A stretch of DNA of 64,000 nucleotides, from NCBI RefSeq assembly GCF_035083965.1, contig NC_089722.1, positions 41,536,697-41,600,696 of the forward strand, given 5' to 3'. Each line of letters starts with the position of its first letter. Positions within the stretch are counted from its first letter, which is position 1. Source of the stretch: Branchiostoma lanceolatum (taxonomy: Eukaryota; Chordata; Leptocardii; Amphioxiformes; Branchiostomatidae). Under the pieces are notes generated by a model. The model was given only the letters and a program-made list of their open reading frames with translations, did not search any database and was not told the origin of the DNA. Positions 25,936 to 38,000 of the stretch are shown here, piece by piece. The translations under genes and the position numbers were made by a program.

Positions 25936-26830
25936 CTGACATTGGTAAATTCATTTCAAAGGTTTACAGTCATGGCCATGGGTTTCACCTGCAATTTTCA
26001 TTCAAAAATTCCTGCAGTTCCAAAAAATCCATTAGGGACAGGACACATCTACCGGACATATTTTCCCTCCAAAGATCTATCTACCACTAAAAAATCATGA
26101 CCATAGCATGTTCAGAACACGAGATTTTAAAAGCGAAAGTTCCCCTGCAGTACTATAGAAAATTGCTAGGGGGGCCAAAAATGCAATCATTTCGAAGTCT
26201 CACAAAGACCTATCCACCTACCAAATATGAAGACAATCCATCCAGGCATTCTTGAGTTACGGTCTTAAATTCCTGTGGACACATTCCTGTGCAATAACTA
26301 GAATTCTTGCAAACTGCACACGATATACATACCATTAGGCTCTCTCCTGAGGCGTCGCCAAAAATGATGACCGAATTATGTAAAAAAAACCAAGTCCGTA
26401 ACACTGGCCGAGCAATTCAAATGAAACTTAAATGTATTACTACATATCAAATGTACATACTCTCGTACCAGCAAAAGGAGAAAAATATTTCAATTGTGCT
26501 TGAATATGAACTGTGTAGACCAATAGTTGTAACAGTTAAAATGTACGGCATCTTCTATCAACGATTGTAAGAAACTCCATCTTCTACTGGAGAATATGTT
26601 ACTGGTAGTACTTAGTGTGCAGTGCATAGTGAACTCATTAAATTAACGGAAAAGGTCTACTGACAATATTCATTCAAAGTATGTACATCATTTTTATCTA
26701 TTTTTTGTTGCAAACTTTCTGATAGTTATTGCTGATTTCATTATAGCAGTACAGTACTTAGAATTGCCAAAGACAGTTACAATTATACAGATTATAAAAT
26801 GGATTTAACATACAGTTTGGTTCATACATA
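25898..26830 (+). other. Downstream of the LRR gene: TA repeat and dispersed repeat
   Basis: A (TA)n tract lies at 25901-25935. It is followed by AACTGACATTGGTAAATT, which also occurs inside the LRR coding region at about 24300. About 26205-26270 (CACCTACCAAATATGAAGAC...TTCTTGAGTTACGG) belongs to a dispersed family also seen near 31605, 34110 and 60440. No gene seen. Confidence 0.5.
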
Positions 26831-26834
26831 AAGT

Positions 26835-27975
26835 TATTTCCATGCACAACTTACTATCTAATATACAGTATCATCTGCATTATACTGGTTGATAACGTGA
26901 CTTTCATGTACAACTTACCATTTAATATACAGTATCATCTGCATTAGATTGATTGGTTACGTAACTTTCATGCACAACTTAATTTCTAATATGCAGTATC
27001 ATCTGCATTAGATTTTGTTGATTACGTGACTTTCATGTACATCTTACCTACTATTTAATATGCAGCATCATCTGCATTAGATTTTGTTGATTACGTGAGT
27101 TTCATGTAAAACTTACTATTCAATATGCAGAATCGTCTGCATTAGATTTTGTTGATATTGTGAATTTCATGTACAACTTACTTACTATTTAATATTCAGT
27201 ATCATCTGCAATAGATTTTGTTGATTACGTGACTTTCATGTACAACTTACTTACTATTAAATATGCAGTATCATCTGCAATAGATTTTGTTGATTACGTG
27301 ACTTTCATATACAAATTACTATTTAATATGCAGTATCATCTGCAATAGATTTTGTTGATTACATGACTTTCATATACAAATTACTATTTAGTACGCTGTA
27401 TCGTCTGCATTAGATTTTGTTGATATTGTGAATTTCATGTACAACTTACTTACTATTTAATATTCAGTATCATCTGCAATAGATTTTGTTGATTACGTGA
27501 CTTTCATGTACAACTTACTTACTATTAAATATGCAGTATCATCTGCAATAGATTTTGTTGATTACGTGACTTTCATATACAAATTACTATTCAATATGCA
27601 GTATCATCTGCATTAGATTTTGTTGATATTGTGAATTTCATGTACAACTTACTTACTATTTAATATGCAATATCATCTGCAATAGATTTTGTTGATTACA
27701 TGACTTTCATATACAAATTACTATTCAATATGCAGTATCATCTGCATTAGATTTTGTTGATTACGTGACTTTCATGTACAACTTACTTACTATTTAATAT
27801 GCAGTATCATCTGCAATAGATTTTGTTGATTACGTGACTTTCATATACAAATTACTATTTAGTACGCTGTATCGTCTGCATTAGATTTGTTGATTACGTG
27901 AATTTCATGTACAACTTACTTACTATTTAATATGCAGTATCATCTGCAATAGATTGTGCTGATTACGTGACTTGT
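26835..27975 (+). repeat. Satellite, about 17 units of 64-69 bp
   Basis: The unit reads roughly TTACTATTTAATATGCAGTA, TCATCTGCAATAGATTTTGT, TGATTACGTGACTTTCATGT, ACAAC. Each unit holds the inverted pair ATGCAG/CTGCAT around TATCAT. A multi-unit block (27160-27330) is repeated almost exactly at 27425-27590, so there is a higher-order period of about 265 bases. Confidence 0.95.
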
Positions 27976-28720
27976 TTATAGACTTAGGTACATGGTAGCC
28001 GCCATGAGTAGTCAGTATCTTTTAACTATAGATCATTGACACATGTAAATGGAAACATAACCTAATAGTTGTCAAACAATTGTAGAAAACTTAAAAAGAA
28101 TATACTCGTTAAAGGACAAGAAAGCAGGACCTAGGGTTCTCCTCCTATAAAAACTATCTTCTGTCAGGGAGTTAGTAGCTAAATTGACTCCAACCCTCAT
28201 CCCAACATCATAAATGGATTATCCTCTGTAGGGGATCTCTTCCCGTCTGGCTCCAAGAACAATAGAATGGGATCAGAGCAGACGACAGGAACTCATTTGC
28301 ATATTAACTGACGTATCAAGTTTTGAAAAATCCTGTATTTCTTTCACTAGTTTTTGAAGAAAACATTTTCAGACCAGCAAATTAACCCAGATACATGTAG
28401 CAAAGCTACGTATTCAATACAATACGTAACTTTGCTAGGCAACTTTCCAAAAATCATAACAATGATTGTGTTTTCAACTGTCAAAGCAACCCCTTCAAAG
28501 TTGGAACTGTATCTATATTTTCCTCAGAGCTGAATTAGCTTTGGTAGCTGTGTGTCTAGAAGTATGACTTATACAATTGTGGTGACTACTTGGTAGTCTA
28601 AGAAACCAGTATAGACGCAGGGGCTCTGTACAAATGTAATTTGTATACTCAGGACAGCCAATGTCTGAGACATTCTACCAGTGAGCATGGCAGGCCAGTG
28701 TTACTAGGCCAGTGTTGTAA
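27976..28720. other. Intergenic, no gene seen
   Basis: No exon with supported splice sites and no clear repeat ends were found in this stretch. Confidence 0.4.
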
Positions 28721-28724
28721 TTAT

Positions 28725-30900
28725 CTACGCCGAGGAACTCGGAGTAGATTATGTTTTCGGTTGAGCCGGATGTTGTGTGGGTCTGTATGTATGTCAAGAG
28801 CATAACTCGGGAAACCTTTAAAAGATCTTCATGATATTTGGTAGGTGTGTAGTGGTTGTGCAAAGGAAGGTCAAGTTCAAAAATCGTTTACCTGGCGTTT
28901 TCCAACAGTACTGCAGCGGACTTTTAACTTTTCTGTGTTTGTATGTAGGCAAAAAAAGTGACGGAAACGTTGATGAATCTCAATGATTTTTGGTAGGTAG
29001 GAAGAGATTGTGAAAACGGAGGTCAAGTTTAAAAATGATTCATCTGGCGCTTTCCTACAATACTGCAGCAGGCTTTGTGTGTGTGAGAGTTTGTATGTCG
29101 CCAGCATAACTCGAGGAGCTGTTGACGGTTGTGCATGATATTTAGTGGACAGTTAGGGGTGTCAAAGAGGAAGGTCAAGTTCGATAATGGGCCTCCTAGC
29201 GGGTATATGAGGTACTGCAGCGGAGCTTCAACGTTTGAGGCCAAATTTTCTGGAGGCGCCAGGTTCATGATTTTTAGGTAGTATATAGCTTCTGGGACGG
29301 CACGTGAGTGGTGTGAATTATGGCCCCCTAGCTGCTCGTTTGGAACTGCAGTTGGCGTTTTTGTTAATACCTTTGGAGACGAATAACTTCAGCAGGGATT
29401 GACGGATTATCATAATCTATGGCATGTGGATAGTTTCGGTGATGCTTTACATAATTGAATACTTGTCATGCAAATAAGACGATAATTTGCATAATAAATG
29501 AGGAAAGTTTATCAATCCGCCAAAAGCTTGTAGTCAAATTTCATGCAAGTGCTATGGTAATGATTTTTAAGTGGTGTACAGCTCTTGGGGCAGGGAGTAA
29601 CTGATGTAAGTTTAGACCCCCTAGTGGCTTGCTTAGAACTGCAGTGGGCTTTTTTGATGTTACCTTTGGAGGTGAATAACTCGGGTAGGGTTTGATGAAT
29701 TTGCATTGCTTTGGACAGGTAGGTTATTGAGGTAATGATTAACAAACATAGACGTATGAAATTGTAATCAGGGTCTAATTAAGTGGTGAAATAGGCTTGT
29801 TTATGATTGCGTTTAAGTACCTTTTGTTGACCTATATTCAAGGACAACACCTGCTTGTCAGCAGGCCTGTGTAAATTAGATTGATGCTCTCTCTGGTGAT
29901 CTCACTACCACCGTCCAAACTACTCTCCCGCTGGGACGGAGCTAAATCAACAAACACAGGAAAGGTCAGGCCCTGAGAGGGACTATCGTCAACCAGATGG
30001 TCCTGACGTCGTACCTGATAGGGAAACACTACTTCTTTCAGCCACCTAAAGAACGCAACAACGAACTTGTCTTCCAATTTAGTCTTCATACGAGGTCAAA
30101 GTTCGGAATTCCTCCCACCCTATCATCGCTACCTACCGCCCGGGAGGGGAACTGCCGTCACCGAGAAATTGTCCTTCCTTGGCAACACGTCTTGGGTGAC
30201 CATGGAAGAAATTGAAGATTCCTCCACCAATGATCTGATGGCTAATAAGAGAATCATTCAAAGAATCGATGTTTCAGCTACCACACGCGTTTCTGAGGCA
30301 CTGGTTTGTTGTGTCCAGCAGGAGTCAGGACTAACGAGCCCGGTAAATTATGTTACCAACGTGAGGTGCACAGGAGACAGGAGAGGGGCAAAGTACACGG
30401 ACTATCCTATTGTGCGAGCAGGGGGGTAACGTTCATCAGTACGCAGGACTAGAGAGTTTGTCTGATCTTTAGTGCGATACTTTGTCTGCTGGTCACTCTC
30501 ACTTTCACTGTCACTCTGGTTTGAAAAACCCCTCAAAGTGATCATCATCTGACACGGTATCAGCATCGCCGTTAACGTCTGTGGTTGTGTGCGATGTTTG
30601 TGGTCCCGGATTTTTGTAGTCAGCATAACTCAAGAATGGATGGATTATGACTATACTTGGTACGAGTATGTGGGCAGGTATTGGGAAGACGAAGGTCAGG
30701 GTCGATTTTGGGCCCCTGGTAAGTGACCCTGGTACTTCAGCAGAACTGAACGTGCTATGGTTTTGATCCTTTGGTGTCAGGAAGCTTGTGATGTAAGTAG
30801 AATTGTTGTAGCTTTGGGCCCCCTAGCAGCTTGCTCTTGATCTGCAGTGACATTTTGTCAAAATCTCCTAAACGAGAATAACTGAACACAGCCACCAAAC
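28725..30900 (+). repeat. Degenerate repeat field, period about 150 bp
   Basis: TACTGCAG recurs at about 28911, 29062 and 29213. Between copies run GAAGGTCAAGTT, a line like CATAACTCGAGGAGCTGTTG and TTTTTGGTAGG. More diverged copies continue to about 29760, resume at 30615-30900, and a single copy is near 60430-60680. Between 29830 and 30430 lies a less repetitive block with open frames on both strands that I cannot assign. Confidence 0.6.
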
Positions 30901-31209
30901 TTCAAGTCTCTTGACTATTGGCATAATCCCCTGATTATTTGGCGAAGATATGTGTTCGTAGAACTCTAGTTGCTTCATATTCTTGGTTATAGGTACTACA
31001 AAGCTGATGTTTATGTGCAACTATACTTTGATTCCTTTCATACACTATATGATTTCAAACATGTGCTGAAGTAACTTCAATACTTGGTAAATTGTCTTAG
31101 CCAGCGAGCCCCTTCACTGATGTGAACACCACGACATTCAGAAGCAGACTGAGGTCTGGGAGTTTACGATAGCTGAATTTATTGGGTGGTTTTATAGTCC
31201 AGCCTTGCT

Positions 31210-31368
31210 CTTTAAGGAAACATTGAGGAAGAAAACGGTGCATTTCGCTGCGGTGCGACGGTGTTCAGTTAAAAAATACCCCTAACCTGTACATATACGG
31301 GACCATACAAGCTCTGTAATGTGCAACCTTTATACGTATATGTATGGGTCCAGCAGGACAAGGGTTAA
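31210..31368 (-). mobile_element. piggyBac-type MITE fragment
   Basis: On the minus strand it begins TTAA|CCCTTGTCCTGCTGG at 31372-31354 and continues with ATGTACAGGTTAGGGGTATT, matching the element at 52201-52429. The far end is diverged. Confidence 0.6.
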
Positions 31369-31668
31369 AGACAATGAAAGAGTGTTTAAAATGACTATTT
31401 TTCTTTTCACTGATACCTAATGTGTTATTGTAAGTGTGTATCTGTGAAACATAAGCTTTTTAATGATGCAGAAGACCGCACATGTATACAATAGAAGTAA
31501 CAATAGAGAAATGATCTATCAAATTTAAGTTTTTTGCTAATTTAACATTTCTGGGCTGAGTGTACTTTAGCCACACATACATAGAAATATAATCATTCAC
31601 AGGTCTCATCAAGACACTGACACACACCAAATATCAAGACAACCCAGGCCTTCTCAAGTTGTGCTGTT

Positions 31669-31676
31669 CACACACA

Positions 31677-31760
<84 letters not shown>
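31669..31760. repeat. CA/CG microsatellite
   Basis: A (CA)n run contains an inner (CG)n block of about 14 bases, a potential Z-DNA tract. It lies about 300 bases upstream of the hydrolase-fold gene. Confidence 0.95.
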
Positions 31761-31761
<1 letters not shown>

Positions 31762-32056
31762 ACACAAACACACGTACATACATACAAACGCTACCCAAAA
31801 CACAACCTTCTTAGCGAAGGTCATTATGGAGTGAAATCTAAACCCAGCCGAGCACTGACCTTGGTTGGGGAGAGGTCGTTGTGGGAAGGTCCCGGATGTG
31901 TGACACCTGGGCCAAAGTCGTGTTGATTTAGCAGGTGGAGCAGCAGTACGTGCGTTAACTTGAGTAAATATCTGATTCAGCCTCACGCTGAAGTGACGAA
32001 ATTTCAGTTCGTAGGTGGATCGAAAACTGGTCATTGTATAGTATTAGACGGAAGCC

Positions 32057-35000
32057 ATGGGTGTTCTATCCGCGCTGTCCAGGCTGCTGAAAGCTGCCCT
32101 GGGTTTCGGGGCCGTGTGCCTGGTGGCCGCGGGGGTGGGGGTGGCTGTGTACGCCGCCTACTTCCACACCCCCGGGCCGGTGTACCGGTACCCCGTGGGG
32201 GTAGGGATGCTGCTCTGTTGTGTGCTGGTGGTCTGTTCCGTACAGACGGTGATACTCAGTTGGGGACTGATACGGGCTTCACGTATCCAGATACCGGTAA
32301 GTTTGAGTAGACTCCATCAAACCACTCTGTCGGAGGGTATAATATGTCCGGCCGGTAGTACGACATGGAACAGGGATAGTGGCCCTTGCATAGCTATCTT
32401 CATTGTTGGCTCATTATTGTAAAAGACTCTGGATAGGAAAAAAATTGGCCAAGTACATTGAACGTGTAAATTTATATTTTTCTTTACAACATTATGTAGA
32501 AAAGGCTGCCCTTCTATATGTTTCTATTGGGTGTCTTTTTCTAATACGCCGAGTGCTTTTGTGACAAATTTTGAGAAAGGTATGGACATTCAAATTTTCC
32601 AGAATTGCAGTAAGTACTATAGAGGCCGTGTTAATGTAAAAATGGCAAGCAGGGGAGGGATGCTTGTTGTGATATTTCTCTTTCAAAAGTGCCCCGCGAG
32701 CTGCGAAAGTCACTTCCGGGTCCACGCCTGTTCAGGGGAGACTAAAGGGATTGCGCCTGCGCTTAGACAAACAAGTAAAAAACAGGGTTTAAACCATTGA
32801 AAATCCTTTTTTGGTGCGATTTTTTGTGAAATCTGGGCAATATAGGAGTGACTGTGGTGGGATAGACTGTATTTGCTGAATTAGTTGAAATAAATACTCT
32901 TTCTCTACCTTGTGGGCTTTGGCACCCCCCTGATATAGTGGGATGGTCTTCAACTAGGTGTCTGAAGCCTGTAGGACCTATCCAAGGGCTCTGATTGGGG
33001 GGGGGGGGGTTATCTGGAGAATAGCCGTATAGAATTTGTCAGGGATGAATCTGATGACAGTTGACATGATTGGTTAGTATTTGAGGGTAAGTTATTGTAG
33101 TCTGATGTTTTGATTCCTGAGATAATGACACCTTCTTTTTCTTAACTTCCCCATAGGGCTACAGGCATTACTGCCATTTATTGTAACCCTTTAGTCTCCC
33201 CTATATTTCACATTGACAGTCCCTGTCCAAGTTTTTTTCCATTTTTCTGCAACCACTGTTTCGAAAAAAAGAGATGTTTGATTCCCCTGGATGCCTAAAA
33301 TTTTTGTCTGGAAACCCTACGTGAATATTGCTATCTGTAAAAAGTTTTTTTTCCATAGAAAATGATTCAAATTTTTGGGCAAAATGTTATATACTGCCGC
33401 TTTAAACTACCCATACAGGACAGCGATGGTGAATGCTGGGACAGCATGTGCTGCAGAACGTATGACGTGGTTTACTTCGTCGCCATGACAACGGTAGCCG
33501 TATTGTACTTCATAGGTAAGACAATGTCGTTATTGTGAAGATGACATTATTGCCAATTTCTAAGACATGTACTGTCAACAATGTCCTCTAAATATACAAG
33601 CCAAGCAAAATATGCACCTCTAAATTGAGTTTATAAAAAGGGCTTTTCTCTCGCGATAGCCAAATAAAGAGTTCGGAAACCTCATGGCTCCACGAAGTAG
33701 TCTACTTATGCAAATGAATTACTCATTTACCTAATCTATGCCTGGATATATATCACAGTACACATTGGAATCCAGTAGGATCTGGAATTCTACTCGTACA
33801 GACTGGAATTCCAATCTGTACTGTGACATATACACCTTCAAATTACCCACGCAAGTCACAAATATGAAGTTCCTATCATTTAGCATTTGTATTTGTATAG
33901 ATGATTTATGATCAATTTAGCCATACTTATGCAAATCAAGCCCACATTTACTTAGTTGTTACATAAATTTGATGTCTTACATGTATCTGTCAAAACAAAA
34001 ATTAAGGCGATAAAACGTCAAGAACAGAAGACACAAAAAAGAGTAGTCCTGATGCAGCACCAAGGTCACACACAATGGGCCAAAAATTGACCTTGACCTT
34101 TTTCTTACCAACACGTACCCACATACCAAATACCATTCCAATCTATCCAGAGGTTCTTAAGCTACGCTGACCACAAATATCCGGAAACACAAACGGACAG
34201 ATAAACACACAGACAGACCCAAAACAATACCTCTATTTTTCATGGTGGTAATTACATTCCCCCTGCAGGTAGCTGTGTGGGCCAGCCCTGGACCCCCCCT
34301 GACGCAGTGGTCTGGTCCTTAGTGTTGGTACTTGTGAACGCCGCTAACGCCCTCCTGTCCTGGGCCAGGCGGAAGGAAGCCTCACTTCGCGCCACCGTCA
34401 CCGACAACCTCCCGATGAAAGCCGTCACAAAAGTGGTGAAGGTAATGCTCCTCTTGTGTTGAAGTCAGGATCGGTCCACAGTCAAATATCTAAGATCATG
34501 CAAGTGTGTGTAATTAAAACCTGTTGGCGAACAATCTTATGGGGTTTGTTTGTTTGTTTCCTTGTTATTGTATTGTTGCTGGTTGTAAAGCTGTCATAAT
34601 TCCGTTTCTCTTTAGTGCAGTAATGGTTTGCATTCTTCATTTTAGCCGGTGACGTAAAGTCGGCGGCTTCATGTATGAGGGAGATTCAGGCATGAGCCTA
34701 AAGCGTCTGCACGTGAAAGAGCCCAACACACTTATCGAGAAGAGTTGGGGTGACCCGGTGTGCTTGACCAAAAAACGCCAGCATGGTGTGAAGTCGCATT
34801 GCACTAGTTATAGCTACTTGAAAACGCATCGATATCATGATTCACCTCAATTAAGGATGACTGCTTTACTTTACTTCCCTTCCCTTTACTTTACTTAAGC
34901 GTGCAGGGTACATTCTGAACGGTTGTCTGCGAGCCTTGGTGCTGCTGTTCTTCGGGATGATGCTAGGTGGCGCTTGGATACAGGGTATTGGCTACGCCCA

Positions 35001-38000
35001 GCATGGAGGGTCCGCGGCTCCGGGGACATTCTTGGAGGTAAGTGTCTGTCCAAGAATGAAATCAATGGTAGTTCTGGGAAAATGACAGCGGAGACTGGTA
35101 TTCGACCGGTTTCGACTTTATTGTCTTTTTCAAGAATGACAGAGATCGGACCACTCCTCCTTTTATACCTTTTCTGTGCCTCCCTAGTGCAGGGCGCTCT
35201 AACTTGAGCTTAAGATATTGACCAATCAGCGTTAAGGGTCTCATATTGCCCTGGATATAGGCTAGGTTGCCCTGATCTGAAGGTCTAGTTCACTATGCAC
35301 TAGCTAGGCTACATTGCTCTGTGTGCCCTCCAGGTCGTTTAGCCCTGACCTCAGTTGACCTATGATATGACTTCATCTATTGTTCTAGAACAATTGTACA
35401 TGTCATGAGGGTCTTACTAAACATTGGTGGAGGAGGCACATTACAATTATGACGTCATGGTGGACGTTTACAATGGTATGCGTGTTTACAAAGTCAAGGA
35501 GAGTGGTCCGTACAAACAGAGTGAAGCTAAATACATGAACAGGAAGTCTGCCGCTAGGTGGCTTAAATACAGAGAATCAAGTACAAAATACAATCAAATT
35601 ACAAACAAAGCATGAATGTAACAGACTACCGAACTTTCTAAGTTAGTGCTCGGATCCATAGGATACTAGTAACCAGCAAATGCGAAGCGTAAATCAACTA
35701 CAAGTCAAAGTGTTAGCGCCGGTTACGACGAGAACTATACTTCTTGTCCCCTCATACCCTGGTTATTTCCAGTGATTCCAGGTTGAGTCCTTCTGGGTGA
35801 AGTGTTCGGAGCTGATGTATCCAGTAGGATTCTCTGCTGAGTCGTCGTTGTCGTGTGAGGTCTTCGGTCCTGCCGTATGCCAGCTTCTCGAGTCCGACGA
35901 CCTCCATGTCCGCGACGGTGTGGCTCGGTTGGTTGAAGTGGGCTGCGATGGGTGTATCCTTGTCCGTCTTGATGGAAGATCGGTGCCCGTTCATCCTGTT
36001 GGCCAATGTTTGTCCTGTTTCGCCGACGTATTGTATGCCGCATTTCTTGCACTGTATCATGTATATGATATTCCTGGTGCGGCATGTGATGTGGGCCCTG
36101 ATGGTGTAGCGTCTCGAAGTGCGATGGCTTTGGAAATCCTTGCTCTTCCTGACGTATGTGCAGGTGAGGCACTTTCTTCCGCACGGGTATGATCCCGGAG
36201 GGATGTTTTTCGTGATGAAATTCTTGTTCTCCCTCGGGATCTGGGCCCTCACCAGTGTATCCCTCAGATTTTTGTTGCGGCGGTAGGCGATGAGTGGTGG
36301 ATCTTGGAAGAGTTCTCGTGTTCTGGGTGATAGTTGTAGAATGTTCCAGTACTTTCTGAGAATGTTGTTGATGGGTGGTAGATGTGGGTTGTAGGTGGTG
36401 ACTAGGACTGGTCTGTCTTGCGAGGCAACCTTTTTCTTCTTGGCTCCTATGAGTTCCTCTCTTGGGCGGTCTTGGGCGCGTTGTGCAGCTTGATCCAGGA
36501 GGGCGTCTTCATAGCCTCGATTCTGGAAATGTTCTTTTAGCTGCTGTGCTCGTTCCCTGTATTTGGGTTCGTCTGAGCAGATTCTACGAACGCGTAAGAA
36601 TTGTCCAAAAGGTATACCCCGTTTGCAGTGGGTGGGGTGGGAAGAGTTCCTTAGAAGATATTGGTGCTTATCTGTGGGTTTTGTGTAGAGATCCGTGGTG
36701 AAAGCTCCCTCCGAAACGCTGATGGTGACGTCCAGGAAGTTGATAGATGTAGTGGAGGTTTCTACCGTGAACTTGATGGTTGGATGTGCTGTGTTGAGGT
36801 CTTTTATGAATGACTTGAAGTCTTCTTCCGAGTGTGTCCAGATGGCGAAAACATCGTCTATGTACCTCCACCAGACTAGTGGTTTGAGGTTCCTCTTGTA
36901 GACGTGTTGTTCCTCGAATTTTCCCATGAAGATGTTTGCGTATGAAGGCGCCACTCTCGTTCCCATAGCCGTTCCTTGGACTTGGATGTAGTGTCCTCCG
37001 TTGAACTCGAAGTTGTTGAGGTTCAGGATCCTGTCCAGTAGGTCGCAGATGGCTTCGGTGGGAACGTCTGAAGGGTTCTTTTGGAGCGCTTCGCGAGACG
37101 CTTGTATACCTTCTTCTGTTGGGATGTTAGTGTAGAGGGATGACACGTCCAGGGTGACCAGTTTGGCGGTTGGCGAAATCTTCCCGAGTTTGTTGAGTTT
37201 CTGTAAGAAGTCCGTAGTGTCCTTGATGTAAGATGGTAGTCTTTGCACCAAAGGGCGGAGGTGGTGGTCAGCAAATTCAGAGATCCTTTCTGTTGCACAG
37301 TCATTGGCTGAGATGATTGGTCTGCCCGGGTTACCTTCCTTGTGGATCTTAGGGAGAAGGTAGAAGACAGGCGTTCTTGGGTGTACGGGCGCAAGATAGT
37401 TGAACTCGTCTTCGCTGATAGTTCCTTCGTTAAGAAGTTTAAAGAGAGTTGTTCTTACCAGCGCGGCGTGTTCCTCCGTGGGGCAGGAGTCGATGTGCTT
37501 GTAGTGATCTTTGTTGGAGAGTTGACGTAGTGCTTCTTGGATGTAGTCTTCTCTTTTCATGATCACTACCGCGGAGCCCTTGTCTGCGGGTTTGATGATG
37601 ATGTCAGTTCTTCGGCTGAGTTCCGCAAGGGCTTCGCGTTCTGCACTGCAGATGTTGGTCTTGAACAGTCTTGGTGAAGGTTCCTTGTGTTCTAGGATTT
37701 CCTTTTCGACTGCCATGATGAAGGTGTCTAGCGCCGGATCTCTGTGGGTGGGGGGAGTCCACTTGCTTTTGACCTTGAATTTTTGGGTCTCCATTTTGTC
37801 GTGGTCAGCAAATAGTTCCCGCAATCGAAGTCTTCTGAAGAAGGCGTGGAGGTCTGTGATGAGTTGTTGTCGGTTGAGATCAGTGGGTGAGGGGGAGAAG
37901 TTGAGTCCTTTAGAAAGTGCAAGTATGTCAGTGTCGGTGAGTGGTATGTCCGAGAGGTTTACCACTGTTTTCCTTGCTGCTTCGAGGAGTTTGCGGCGGC

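Noticed and set aside
26835-27975. CRISPR-like array
   Set aside because: The direct repeats have no unique spacers; units are contiguous, and the context is a eukaryotic genome.
29830-30430. Gene with frames of about 80-120 codons on both strands
   Set aside because: No recognised motif, no paired splice sites in a consistent frame, and it is embedded in a degenerate repeat field. Left unassigned.
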